64,000 nt of DNA from Streptomyces cavernae (lineage in GTDB: Bacteria > Actinomycetota > Actinomycetes > Streptomycetales > Streptomycetaceae). The stretch spans positions 83,197-147,196 of the forward strand of contig NZ_ML137711.1 in NCBI RefSeq assembly GCF_004023625.1, given 5' to 3'. A program made the position numbers and the translations under genes. Every line of letters begins with the position of its first letter. Positions within the stretch are counted from its first letter, which is position 1. The notes beneath the pieces are model-generated. The model worked only from the letters and a program-made list of their open reading frames with translations. It did no database searches and was not told the origin of the DNA. Shown piece by piece: positions 18,001 through 26,373 of this stretch.

Positions 18001-19673
18001 CCGACCAGGGATGGCAGAGGGCGCGCGACTGCTTCCGCGGTCCCACAATCCTTCGCGGCTTCCGGCCCTTCACCATCCCTGACCCTGAGTTGAACCCGCT
18101 CTGGGACGCTCTCTGGATCGAGGAGCCGAGGCCCGAGGACCTCGCTGATGTGGTAAAGGAGATAGCGCAGTCCGGCATCCAGCTCCACGCGGACCAACAG
18201 CGTGTGATGCTGGAGGCGCTGAGGTCCCTCACCAACACGGTCACGTCGGCTGATGGCCCCATCTCTCCTGGCCTGCGCTCCAAGCTGCGCTGGCTGCCGC
18301 TGCGCACCACCCTCGGCTGGACGAAGGGGCGGCCCGTCTACGCGGTAGACCACCCCGCCATCGCGCGGACGCTCGGCGAGCGTCTGCATGTTTGGCAGCC
18401 AGGCGGAGATCTGCAGCAATTCGCCGGCCTGTTGGGTGTCCTCAAGGTGCACAAACTGGAGGCTTCGGAAGCGTGTGTCGTCGCCCCGGACCGCGCACGT
18501 CCTGATCGGCAGCTGACCGAGGACTACCGGTGGGCCGTGGCCAGCCTGCAGGACATCCTCGTACGGGATGAGCCAGCTGCCGCCAAGGCTTTCACGGACT
18601 GGGCCTGGCTGATGGGGCTTGAGGTACGGGTCTTGCCGGGGCTGCGAATCCTGCTGAACCCGGGCGAGGACCAAGACATGATCGACGTCCCGGTCGACGC
18701 GCATGTCGATCGGGAAGCCAAGGCGCTCTTCGTCAGTAGCCCCGAGGCTCTGAAAACCACGCGGGGAGGAGGGGTGGCCGTCGCTTCCCTCTTTGCAGCG
18801 GAGCGCGCGCACGTCGGCCACCGTTGGCGCGATCTTTGGGAGACGGACTGGCCGGAGGACGCTCCCACCACTCCCCTCGTCCCATCTGGTCAGCAGGATC
18901 ATGAGGAGCGCGAGCGTTTGGCCTCGCAGCTGCGGGAGCGGCAATTGTCGCGGCCTTCGGGCTCCACTGTGCCGGCTCAGCCGAGCGGCCCGGTGAACTC
19001 ACCCACCGGAGTCCCGTCACCTCCGTCGATCCCTGCTCCTCCGTCGACGCCCACGCCGTCCGGCGTCGGACCCACACCCACCCCGCCGTCGGCTGAGCCT
19101 CGCAAGCTGGTCTCCTTGGCCGAACTACAGGCGCGTACCCCACAGGCCACCCGTATTGGTTCCTCGTCGCAGTCTCGCTCTGCGTCCTCCTCGAGAAGCC
19201 GACGTGCCGCCTCACTGCCGCAACCGCGTCAGGGCGGGGCCGCGCCCAACGAGCGTTCCGGACTGCTCGGCTATCAGGACCGGGACAAGGAGAAGACCGT
19301 CCTGGCACTGCTTGCCGAAATTCTTAGCGCGAGTGGTCGGACACTGGAAGATCAGCGAGGTCTTCAACGACTGGGGGCGGATGCCGTCGACTCAACAGGC
19401 CATTTCTACGAGATCAAGGCTCATGGCGGACCAGAGCCCGCCGACGTCTCTCTCACCAGCGCCGAACTCACGCGTGCGCTTGCAGAGGGAAGCAACTACT
19501 CGCTCGTCATCGCCTCGAACCTGGAAGAGGGCAGAGGGACTCCGACACTGCGGATCATCACCGATCCGTTGTGCTTCTTCGAGGTCGAATCCATGGCTGA
19601 CGTGAAGCTGAAGGGCGTACGTGACGCGGATGCCGACGCGGCCGTGTGGCAGTGGCCGGATGCGGGGGTGTGA
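15078..19673 (+). CDS. Giant sacsin-like GHKL ATPase with C-terminal DUF3883-type domain
   Basis: 1,531 residues from GTG 15078. The GGGGAGGAG ribosome binding site is at the right distance; TTG 15048 is also in frame. Residues ~60-170 form a sacsin/Hsp90-type Bergerat ATPase: N-box LQVLSEMVQNADD, then HDGKGVRL and GRFGIGLATLRAL. A very long middle has no motif I can name. A Pro/Ser linker (about 1320-1390) joins a C-terminal DUF3883-like domain with the nuclease-fold signature YEIKAHGG, a possible PD-(D/E)xK core. It is a cytosolic stand-alone gene next to restriction-type genes, so a phage or plasmid defence role is likely, but that is inferred. Its ATP binding could regulate the nuclease-like end. 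Confidence 0.8.
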   Translation: MNEGEELIAAVEALLSDPRTDPGIDVETAEQAARAVGLLDEGLQNGPGVFRLMAEGGQRGAETLSSDRLQVLSEMVQNADDMGATQVRFIWRPEELLIAHDGKGVRLADILLLGLPWLSGKTSDAEATGRFGIGLATLRALATTWEVHCHPFHVRFADLSIRAVEPLVVPEQVAGPEWTVFRIPLARDALSAPELFEWFETWNDSSLLFLRHVRRVEALSDCQREQGADDETPPVMLRLSWTEIDRRRLRIDGEEADVRVREARTTSGARWRVYDAHVAPHGTSTRRHKAVGASMPVAVALPVHGPELGSVHAGLPVAELRAAARVHAQFDPVVSREGFAASRWNEDLVPLVADLWAASALDVLSVVEPSAWHLIPLPSPSDPSSPSRLQDSIRAALVDRSRTWLASQISLPCPDGTSKPLSALAVEEPQLSGVLDDEDIARLAGLPSTFPRRARDGAHQWREVLTDWRSAGTAELADEVRVRDALISLDDTEYDIGQTMRLTAVAIEADLDFLLCSRPCVIAVDGQRLRLTAPGVAFAEPQDAEPRGTSPLDALGIVVNLHASYAENSQWSRRVLDWLRKQDCLVRRDDTAAVLRRIERMGRAGRPVGGDTGCGVEQLVAIQTALGEVSKKVRERLGPGIGRAVLLDGYEYDSDGNEKPCKVQPVDAYLPQALQSTEGDRFAVAAGKTPGIKWVHRSYTRTLLSQAQCGLSRTAFLRLLGVADAPRLKELQPGRETKGYEADSRIGLSRDCWLSPTARTRELRRLGADYTLDDRSSPDLDAVVQHIVAEHNPQDRRRRTAALLQTLGRPGMITSSEHADVQAAEAYHRWNVRGQTAALWVWRIRETAWLEDSSGKLRTPRQVHLCTRDAQALYGQDDPGYLHPAIQQTTSNRIDVLAALGVNGDPDVPQLINRLRDLRKRSTGPGSVDDRLKAEVYLVYQALAGRLRSEAAGTAHSELRKKVRDAFSGTDFVLTDQGWQRARDCFRGPTILRGFRPFTIPDPELNPLWDALWIEEPRPEDLADVVKEIAQSGIQLHADQQRVMLEALRSLTNTVTSADGPISPGLRSKLRWLPLRTTLGWTKGRPVYAVDHPAIARTLGERLHVWQPGGDLQQFAGLLGVLKVHKLEASEACVVAPDRARPDRQLTEDYRWAVASLQDILVRDEPAAAKAFTDWAWLMGLEVRVLPGLRILLNPGEDQDMIDVPVDAHVDREAKALFVSSPEALKTTRGGGVAVASLFAAERAHVGHRWRDLWETDWPEDAPTTPLVPSGQQDHEERERLASQLRERQLSRPSGSTVPAQPSGPVNSPTGVPSPPSIPAPPSTPTPSGVGPTPTPPSAEPRKLVSLAELQARTPQATRIGSSSQSRSASSSRSRRAASLPQPRQGGAAPNERSGLLGYQDRDKEKTVLALLAEILSASGRTLEDQRGLQRLGADAVDSTGHFYEIKAHGGPEPADVSLTSAELTRALAEGSNYSLVIASNLEEGRGTPTLRIITDPLCFFEVESMADVKLKGVRDADADAAVWQWPDAGV

Positions 19674-19793
19674 GAGGTCTACCCCGTGCGGCGCGCCGAT
19701 GCTCGCACACGCTCGGACGGTTGTGAGGGAGGAAGAGCACGGCTTCCCACCCGCCGCGCTTGGTGTGATCGAGCGGCCTTGGCGATGGGGTGA

Positions 19794-19844
19794 TGGGAGC
19801 CGTTTGGGAGCCGGGATATGGAGTCGGCTCCCAAACGGCTCCCA
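19794..19844. repeat. Long perfect inverted repeat next to tRNA-Pro (candidate att arm sites)
   Basis: Arms GGGAGCCGTTTGGGAGCC (19795-19812) and GGCTCCCAAACGGCTCCC (19826-19843), plus one more T/A pair, with a 13-base spacer. Each arm itself contains GGGAGCC twice, 11 bp apart, giving four copies in all. It lies 70 bases from the tRNA 3' end. It could be integrase arm-type sites or a regulatory hairpin. Confidence 0.6.
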
Positions 19845-19848
19845 AAAA

Positions 19849-19871
19849 GGCCCCCGAACCACTCAGGGGCC
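19849..19871 (-). terminator. Terminator downstream of tRNA-Pro
   Basis: On the minus strand, a stem GGCCCC/GGGGCC (19866-19871 with 19849-19854) is followed by five T (19844-19848). It sits about 44 bases past the tRNA 3' end, in the position expected for tRNA transcription termination. Confidence 0.6.
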
Positions 19872-19914
19872 CGACCCGCTAAGCGGATCAAGCCCCTGAC
19901 CTGGTACTTCACTG

Positions 19915-19988
19915 TCGGGGTGGCGGGATTTGAACCCACGACCTCTTCGTCCCGAACGAAGCGCGCTGCCAAGCTGCGCTACACCCCG
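19915..19988 (-). tRNA. tRNA-Pro (anticodon CGG)
   Basis: A 74-base cloverleaf on the minus strand. Acceptor stem CGGGGTG (from 19988) pairs with CACCCCG, with discriminator A at 19915. The anticodon arm is CTTCG-TTCGGGA-CGAAG with anticodon CGG. The T arm is GTGGG-TTCAAAT-CCCGC. CCA is not encoded. The 3' end faces the integrase-bearing accessory region, the usual arrangement when a tyrosine-integrase element has used a tRNA 3' end as attB. No second copy of the 3' end is visible inside the window. Confidence 0.95.
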
Positions 19989-20021
19989 ATGTCGCTGCTC
20001 GTCGCGGCGACGTCGTTTACT

Positions 20022-20728
20022 TTAGCCCACGGGTGGCCGGAGACGAAATCCGCTTTTGGGGGTGGTGGTGCGCAGACGGTCCAGCAGGATGAAGGACAGA
20101 GCCAGGGCGTAGAGCGCGAGAAGCAGGATGGCCGAGTCGGTGGGTGCGCTCGTGTTGTCGTGGTGGGTGGCGTTCAGGACGGCGTAGGGCGCCGGTGCCG
20201 GGAAGGCCACGGTCAGGACGCAGGTCGTGTAGGCCACGGGGTAGGCGAGCCAGAGGGCCGCGTGGTGGAGGCGCAGGGTGCCGGGGCGGGTGAGGAAGAG
20301 CCAGTCCAGGGCAACCGCGACCGGGGTCACGGTGTGCAGGAGCAGGGCGGCGGGGGTCGGCACCGGCTCCGGGGGCGTCAGGGCGTGGTGCAGGAGTGCC
20401 GTTGCCGTGGAGTAGAGCAGTGCCCCGCCCGTGAGGAGTGGTGGAAGTGGGCGCGCCGCCGTCCAGGCTCGGTGTGCCGACACGGTGAGGACCGCTGCGA
20501 CCAGGGCGGCGCACTGGACCGTGAAGGAGCTGAACGCCTTGCCCGGCTGCCCAGGGTTGCCGCCAGGATGACGCCCGTCGCCGCGGTCAGTGCGGTGAGA
20601 GCTCGTAAGGCCGCCGTCCGTGGGCGCCGCACCAAGGGGACCACTGCCGCTGCCGGGGCGTACGAGATCGTGGTGGTGAAGGCCGCCGGGACCGGGACCG
20701 CGGGGATGTCCGGCATGTCCTTGGGCAT
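20022..20728 (-). pseudogene. Pr6Pr-type membrane protein, one-base frameshift
   Basis: The start (MPKDMPDIPAVPVPAAFTTT...LTAATGVILAATLGS, from ATG 20728) is in one frame. The rest (GKAFSSFTVQCAALVAAVLT to LLDRLRTTTPKSGFRLRPPV, ending 20022) is in another. One missing C in the run near 20543 restores a single Pr6Pr-family membrane protein with about six hydrophobic segments (FAR-17a/AIG1-like fold, function unknown). Either the gene is newly broken or this is a sequencing error at a G/C run. It lies just right of tRNA-Pro, at the start of the core chromosome. Confidence 0.7.
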
Positions 20729-20936
20729 GGGCGCGATCGTGGTCCCACGCTAAGCGGAGGGTCGAGTTCCGGCTAAGTGGGTGGGCCATTCGGCCGCGTC
20801 GGTCGGCCGCGTCGGCCGGCCGGGGGGCTGCCGCCGCCGGCCGTGGTCAGGTCGTGCAGGGCCGCGCCCTCGGGGAGGTCGTCGCCGCGCGGCGACGCCA
20901 CCTCGCCTCGGCGTCCCGACTCCGTTACTACTCCTA

Positions 20937-21863
20937 CTACTCCCGGGCCATCAGCGTCAGCAGAGTCGCCTCCGGCGGGCAGGCGAAGCGCACCGGCGTG
21001 TACTTGTTTGTTCCGCAGCCTGCCGAGACGTGCAGGTATGACGTCCGGCCCTCGGCCGTATGGGTCGAGAGACCCTTAACGCGGTCCGTGTCCAGGTCGC
21101 AGTTGGTGACGAGCGCGCCGTAGCCCGGGATGCACAGCTGGCCGCCGTGGGTGTGGCCCGCGAGGATCAGCGGGTAGCCGTCCGCCGTGAACGCGTCCAG
21201 CACGCGGAGGTACGGCGCGTGCACCACGCCCATCGAGAAGTCGGCCTCGCTGTCCGGGCCGCCCGCCACATGTGCGTACCGATCGCGCTTGATGTGCGGG
21301 TCGTCCAGGCCGGTCAGCTCGACGGTGACTCCGTCCAGCTTCAGCCTCCCGCGCGTGTTCGTGAGGTTCAGCCAGCCCGCCCCGTCGAAGGCGTCCCGCA
21401 GGTCCTCCCAGGGGTTGTGGATCGCGCCGACCGCAGGGGCGTTGCCGTTGAGGCCGTGTCGGCCCTGGGCCTTTTCGATCAGGTAGAGGGCCGGATTGCG
21501 CAGCTTCGGACCGTAGTAGTCGTTCGACCCGAAGACATACGCCCCGGGGAAGTCCATCAGCGGACCGAGGGCGTCCAGGACCTCGGGGACGCCCTCCGGG
21601 TCGGAGAGGTTGTCACCGGTGTTGATGACGAAGTCCGGGCGCAGGCCGGCCAACGAGCGCAGCCAGCGCTGCTTCTTGCGCTGGCCGCCGACCATGTGGA
21701 TGTCGGAGATCTGGAGGACGCGCAGGGGGCGCATGCCCGGCGGCAGCACCGGCACGATGACCCGGCGGAGCCGGAACGACCGGGCCTCGAAGCCGGCCGC
21801 ATACAACAGTCCGGCGGCGCCAACCGCCGTGATTCCCAGGGGCACTCCGTATCGCGCGCGCAT
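20937..21863 (-). CDS. Calcineurin-like metallophosphoesterase, membrane-anchored
   Basis: 308 residues. An N-terminal hydrophobic stretch (GITAVGAAGLLYAAGFEA) could anchor or export it. Metallophosphoesterase motifs appear in order: SDIHMVG (D-x-H), NTGDNLSD (GD), GSNDYYG (variant of GNHD, with N-D), VVHAP, and AGHTHGGQ (GHxH). It probably hydrolyses phosphoester or lipid-linked substrates. It corresponds in position to Rv3683 next to the PBP gene in mycobacteria. Substrate unknown. Confidence 0.85.
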   Translation of the reverse strand: MRARYGVPLGITAVGAAGLLYAAGFEARSFRLRRVIVPVLPPGMRPLRVLQISDIHMVGGQRKKQRWLRSLAGLRPDFVINTGDNLSDPEGVPEVLDALGPLMDFPGAYVFGSNDYYGPKLRNPALYLIEKAQGRHGLNGNAPAVGAIHNPWEDLRDAFDGAGWLNLTNTRGRLKLDGVTVELTGLDDPHIKRDRYAHVAGGPDSEADFSMGVVHAPYLRVLDAFTADGYPLILAGHTHGGQLCIPGYGALVTNCDLDTDRVKGLSTHTAEGRTSYLHVSAGCGTNKYTPVRFACPPEATLLTLMARE

Positions 21864-22313
21864 GTGTCCATCGTGTCAGACCGCGAGGACGGCCGAGCGC
21901 CGTCCCCGACCGCCTGTGGAAAACCCCCACGCGTGGTGGAACGTCAGTGAGGTCCCCGGGGGACCGGAAGGGCCCCGGGGGCCGGGGGAGGGCCGGGGGA
22001 CCGGAAGGGCCCCGGGGCCGGGGGACCGGGGGCCTGCCTGGGGAAGTTGGCCCCCAGAGGGCTGGCGAATGTTTGCGCCCAGAGGCTGGGAAGTTGCCCC
22101 GGGGGCCGGGGCGGGCGAGTGGGACCCGCGGTGGGTCCCGGTCCAGCCCGCGGCCAAGGGGGGAGGCAGTGCCTGGAGGCGAAGCGTGGGTATCGGGGCA
22201 GGTACGGCCTGTGACAACGCAGGAACCAGGGCAGGCTTGCGCCTTCGTGGGATTGCCACAGGCCTGTGGAAAACAAAGGGCGCCCGTGTCGTCACACCTG
22301 CGACAATCGACGC
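21864..22313. other. Divergent intergenic region with GC-rich repeat
   Basis: 450 bases between the phosphoesterase and YqeY starts. About 21955-22030 holds two copies of a G/C block (GGGGGACCGGAAGGGCCCCG) about 47 bases apart. The part before 22314 is less GC-rich (cctgtggaaaacaaagg) and is probably the YqeY promoter. No gene seen. Confidence 0.5.
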
Positions 22314-22781
22314 ATGACCACGCTCAAGTCCAAGCTGCAGGATGACCTCACCGCCGCGATCAAGGCGCGCGACGAGCTGCGCTCCTCGACGCTCCGGCTG
22401 ACCCTCTCCGCGATCACCAAGGAAGAGGTCGCGGGCAAGCAGGCGCGTGAGCTCTCCGACGACGAGGTGCAGAAGGTGATCGCCCGCGAGGCGAAGAAGC
22501 GCCGTGAGGCGGCGGAGGCCTTCGCACAGGGCGGTCGGACCGAGCAGGCCGAGCGAGAGCAGGCGGAGGGCAGGGTGCTCGCCGACTATCTGCCCAAGCA
22601 GCTGTCCGACGACGAGCTGCGCGAGATCGTGGCCCAGGCCGTCGAGGAGGCCAAGGCGGCGGGTGCCGAGGGGCCCCGTGCCATGGGTCAGGTCATGAAG
22701 ATCGTGAACCCGAAGGTGGCGGGTCAGGCGGAGGGCGGCCGGGTGGCGGCCGTGGTGAAGCAGCTGCTCGCGAGCGGCTGA
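22314..22781 (+). CDS. GatB/YqeY domain protein
   Basis: 155 residues from ATG 22314 (MTTLKSKLQDDLTAAIKARD). There is no clear Shine-Dalgarno, so it may be leaderless. The YqeY family hallmarks are present: helical N-terminal half, ...LSDDEVQKVIAREAKKRREA, and the conserved end AMGQVMKIVNPKVAGQAEGG. YqeY resembles the tRNA-binding tail of GatB (Asp/Glu-tRNA amidotransferase subunit), but free-standing copies have no firmly known role. An in-frame ATG at 22266 would add 16 unlikely residues. Confidence 0.9.
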   Translation: MTTLKSKLQDDLTAAIKARDELRSSTLRLTLSAITKEEVAGKQARELSDDEVQKVIAREAKKRREAAEAFAQGGRTEQAEREQAEGRVLADYLPKQLSDDELREIVAQAVEEAKAAGAEGPRAMGQVMKIVNPKVAGQAEGGRVAAVVKQLLASG

Positions 22782-23634
22782 AGCCGACCCGTCCCAACCG
22801 GAGTCACTCCTCCGGAGCCGCAGCCGACTTCCGAGGCGGAGCCGACCCGAAGGCGGGGTCGTCTTTTCCTCAGGCGGTCGCTCCTCGGAGGCGCAGCCGA
22901 TGCTCCGGGGCGGAGTCGCCGTCCCCAAGGGCTCGCCCCTCGGAGGCGGAGCCAACCTCCGGGCGGAGCCGCCTTGCCCAGGCGGGCGCTCCTCCAATGC
23001 GCGCGGCGCAGCCGGTCTCCGGGCCGGAGTCGATGCTCCGAGGCGGAGCCGACCTCCGGGGCCGAGTCGCCTTCCCCAGGCGTCGATCCTGCGGAGGCCG
23101 ATCTCACCCCGGGTGGCTCGCTCCGGGTGGCTCACCCCGGGGTGGCTCAGCCCGATCGCCTTCCCCAGGCGGTCGATCCTGCGGAGGCAGAGTCGACCCA
23201 TCCCAGGCGCGGCCGACCCTCCCTGGCGGACCCCAGACAGCGGTGGACGTCCTCCTTGTACGGGAGGACGTCCACCAGGATGAGGGCGCCCACGCGCGGA
23301 CCCCCCAGGCGTAGGCGACTCTCCTGGGCGGACCTGATCCTCTTAGGCGGCCGACCCTCCCTGGCGGACCCGCCCCACACACACAGCCGAAGCCTCCAGG
23401 CAGGACGCCGTCCCCGAACTGGGCCATGGACGCCCCCGCCCGCCCAGCACCGTTAGGCCCAGCACGAGGCACACTCGCCCAGCACCACTCGCCTCCGCAC
23501 GAGGCACCACTCGCCCAGCCCCACTCCGCCCAGCACCAGGCCCCACTCCACTCAGCCCCGTCAAAGGCCGACCAGCACCAGGCCCCACTCCGCCCATCCC
23601 CATCAAAGGCCGACCAGTGGTGCCGGCAAGAAAT
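22782..23634. repeat. Non-coding degenerate GC-rich repeat tract
   Basis: About 850 bases between the YqeY and PBP genes made of imperfect repeats. The left part (22800-23350) repeats words such as CGGAGGCGGAGCC, TCCGGGGCGGAGTC and TTCCCCAGGCGG. The right part (23440-23625) repeats CAGCACCAGGCCCCACTC and CAAAGGCCGACCAG. Several open frames run through it, but they are low complexity and I do not accept any as a gene. Confidence 0.6.
23242..23276. terminator. Perfect 14-bp hairpin in the repeat tract
   Basis: GGTGGACGTCCTCC (23242-23255) and GGAGGACGTCCACC (23263-23276) with a 7-base loop. It is a likely terminator for YqeY transcription, although it lies 460 bases downstream. Confidence 0.5.
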
Positions 23635-23666
23635 CAGGGGCGCCCCCCATAAGAGGAGCGCCCCTG
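23635..23666 (-). terminator. Terminator hairpin after the PBP gene
   Basis: Arms CAGGGGCGC (23635-23643) and GCGCCCCTG (23658-23666), beginning 14 bases past the PBP stop. Confidence 0.6.
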
Positions 23667-23679
23667 GATCAGTCAGGCC

Positions 23680-25965
23680 TCACGGCCACTGACCGCCGTT
23701 CCCGTTGCCGTTGTCGCCGCCGTTGTCGCCGCCGTTGGTGGTCCCCCGGAACAGGTTCTCCGGGATCGAGATCGTCGGGACGGGGAAGTTGCCGCCATCG
23801 CCGCCGTCGCCGCCGCCGTTGTTGCCCTGCCCGTTGTTGCCGTTCTGGTCATCGTCCTCGTCACCGTCACCGCGGTCCCTGTCCTGACTCGGGTCGTCCC
23901 GAGGTATGAAGACGGTGGTGAACTGCGGCGATTCCTTGCCCTCCAGGGCGCCTGTCATCGCGTCCTTCCAGATGGGACCGGGGACCTTGCCGCCGAAGAC
24001 CAGGCTGTGCCAGACACCACCGATGGTGATGTTGGTCATCTTCACCTTCTGCGTGGCGCTGCCGACCCAGACCGCACCGGAGAGGTTCGGCGTGTAGCCG
24101 ACGAACCAGGCGTTCCGACGCTCGTCCGTCGTACCCGTCTTACCGGCGTTGTCGCGGTCGCTGAGGCCGGCCGCCTGACCCGTACCGGAGTCGATCACGC
24201 CGCTGAGCAGGGTGTTGATCGTGTCGGCGGTCTTCTCCGACATCGCACGCGTGCACTTGGTCTTCGGAACCGCCAGTGGCTTCTGCGAGTTGCCCACCTT
24301 CTGGGTGATCGACTCGATGGCGACCGGCGTGCAGTAGGTGCCCCGGGAGGCGAAGGCCGCGTACGCCGACGCCATCGTCAGCGGGGAGATGCCCTTCGAG
24401 CCCAGCGCGATCGCGGGCACCTCGGGCAGCTTCTTGCCGTCGCCCTGCGTCACATTCAGCTGGTCGAGAACCTTCATCACCGGGCAGAGGCCGATGTCCG
24501 AAATCATCTGCACGAAGAACGTGTTGACCGACAGGGCCATCGCCCGCTGCAGCCGGTACGGGCCGCGCTCCGACTCGTTCTCGTTCTCCACGGTGGCGCC
24601 GTCCTGGTTGACCCACTGCTTGCCGCTGCAGGTCTGGACGGGGCTCGGGTAGTCCATCTCGTACGGCGACGGGTACTCCTGCGTCGCCGGCCGGCCCTGC
24701 TCCAGGGCGGCCGCGGCCACGAACGGCTTGAACGTCGAACCGGTCGGGAAGCCGAAGTTGGAGCCGCCGAGGCTCTGGTCGACCGAGTAGTTGATCTCGG
24801 TCTCGTTCTTGCCGTAGCCGTAGGGCTTCGACTGGCCCATGCCGAGGACCTTCCCGGTGCCCGGCTCGACCAGAGTGACCGCCGTGGCGACCTTGTCGGA
24901 CTTCCGCACGTGCTTCTTGATCGACGCCTGCACCGATTTCTGCGCCTTAGGGTCGAGCGTCGTCTGGATCGTCAGACCGCCCTGGTTCCAGATCTTGGCC
25001 CGGGCCTCCCTGCTCTTGCCGAAGACCGGGTCGTTCAGGAACACCTGGCGCACATAGGAGCAGAAGAAACTCGCGTCCTTGACCGCCGCGATGCAGCCGT
25101 TCTTGGGTTTACGGACCTTCAGGCCCAGCGGGGTCTGCTTGGCCTTTTCGGCCTCCGCCGCGGAGATGTCACCGACCTCGGCCATGCGCCGCAGCACCAC
25201 GTTGCGCCGTTTGGTCGCCTCCTCCGGGGCGTTGACCGGGTCGTACCGGCTCGGCGACTGGACGAGGCCCGCGAGGAGTGCCGCCTGCTGGAGGTTGAGG
25301 TCCTTGGCCTTCTTGGAGAAGTAACGCTGGGACGCGGCCTCGACGCCGTAGGCCTGTTGCCCGAAGAACGTGATGTTCAGGTAGTTCTCGAGGATGCGCT
25401 TCTTGCCGAGCTCCTCCTCGACCTGGATCGCGTACTTCAGCTCCTCCACCTTGCGGCCGATGGTCTGCTGGGTGGCCTGTCTGATCTTCGTCGGGTCGTC
25501 GCCGGCCTCCTCGACGAAGACGTTCTTCACGTACTGCTGCGTCAGTGTGGAGGCACCCTGGGTGACGCCGCCGCTCTGCGCGTTCTTGTTCAGGGCGCGC
25601 AGGACGCCCTTCAGGTCGATGGCGCCGTGCTGGTAGAACCGGGAGTCCTCGATCGCGACGATCGCCTTCTGCATGTACGGCGAGATGTCCTTGAGGTCCA
25701 CCACCGTCCGGTCGCGCGAGTAGACCGTGGCGATTTGGTCGCCCTTGCTGTCCAGGATCGTCGTGCGCTGGCTCAGCGGCGGACGCTTCAGATTGGCGGG
25801 GATCTCGTCGAATCCCTCGACTGACCCTTTGGCCGCGAGTCCCAGCGCACCCACGGCGGGCAGCGCGATGCCCGCCGCCACCGCCCCCGCGAGAACGCTG
25901 ACACCGAGGAACTTGGCAGCCTGCTGGATGGGAGACAGACCACCGCCCGAGCGCTTCTTTGGCAT
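23680..25965 (-). CDS. Class A penicillin-binding protein (transglycosylase/transpeptidase)
   Basis: 761 residues, polymerising and cross-linking peptidoglycan at the outer membrane face. There is a short basic N-terminus, one membrane anchor (AAKFLGVSVLAGAVAAGIAL), a GT51 domain with catalytic E106 in EDSRFYQHGAID and the motif GASTLTQQYVKN, then a transpeptidase domain with S410-TFK413, SVN and KTGTT at about 609. The last ~80 residues are Asp/Asn/Gly-rich low complexity (DGDEDDDQNGNNGQGNNGGG), with no PASTA domain. It is divergent from wblA, and in position matches ponA2 next to whiB4 in mycobacteria. Confidence 0.93.
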   Translation of the reverse strand: MPKKRSGGGLSPIQQAAKFLGVSVLAGAVAAGIALPAVGALGLAAKGSVEGFDEIPANLKRPPLSQRTTILDSKGDQIATVYSRDRTVVDLKDISPYMQKAIVAIEDSRFYQHGAIDLKGVLRALNKNAQSGGVTQGASTLTQQYVKNVFVEEAGDDPTKIRQATQQTIGRKVEELKYAIQVEEELGKKRILENYLNITFFGQQAYGVEAASQRYFSKKAKDLNLQQAALLAGLVQSPSRYDPVNAPEEATKRRNVVLRRMAEVGDISAAEAEKAKQTPLGLKVRKPKNGCIAAVKDASFFCSYVRQVFLNDPVFGKSREARAKIWNQGGLTIQTTLDPKAQKSVQASIKKHVRKSDKVATAVTLVEPGTGKVLGMGQSKPYGYGKNETEINYSVDQSLGGSNFGFPTGSTFKPFVAAAALEQGRPATQEYPSPYEMDYPSPVQTCSGKQWVNQDGATVENENESERGPYRLQRAMALSVNTFFVQMISDIGLCPVMKVLDQLNVTQGDGKKLPEVPAIALGSKGISPLTMASAYAAFASRGTYCTPVAIESITQKVGNSQKPLAVPKTKCTRAMSEKTADTINTLLSGVIDSGTGQAAGLSDRDNAGKTGTTDERRNAWFVGYTPNLSGAVWVGSATQKVKMTNITIGGVWHSLVFGGKVPGPIWKDAMTGALEGKESPQFTTVFIPRDDPSQDRDRGDGDEDDDQNGNNGQGNNGGGDGGDGGNFPVPTISIPENLFRGTTNGGDNGGDNGNGNGGQWP

Positions 25966-26373
25966 GAGGGCAGCCTACGTTCTCATTCGCCGGACATACG
26001 TCTAGGCCTTGGCCTAAGCTGCTCTCAACTGTCACAGCAGAAGGCCCACGTATCAAGTACGTCCGGCGAACCCGAATCGTTCGGACGTTCTCTAATCAAT
26101 TTGGTGAGTGGGTGTCCGAATTGGCCTCATGCGTCATTCGACGTCCGTTGTGACTCAGCTGAACTGCCCCGGTTTGCCGGGAAACTCATGTATGTCACCA
26201 GCTCACTCCCCCGGGTGATCTGCCGCAAACCCATAGTCCGTTCGGGCCATTCAAGATTGGGCCCGAAGGGGGTGTTGCGCTGTGCCCGCCTTCCGTAACG
26301 TCCTCAACTGGCGGCGGTGAATATGCCGCTGCCGCCGTGGGGGAGCCTCGATTCGGGAGAGGACGGCGCCGGT
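25966..26373. promoter_or_regulatory. Shared divergent promoter region of PBP and wblA
   Basis: 408 bases, locally AT-richer (for example ctctaatcaatttggtgag near 26090). Words CGCCGGACATACG (near 25988) and GTACGTCCGGCG (near 26058) form an imperfect inverted pair about 70 bases apart. Such a long leader suits a developmentally regulated gene; I cannot assign specific binding sites. Confidence 0.45.

Noticed and set aside
22974..23456. 160-codon frame in the repeat tract
   Set aside because: Low-complexity Arg/Pro/Ser text following the DNA repeats, with no ribosome binding site or family.
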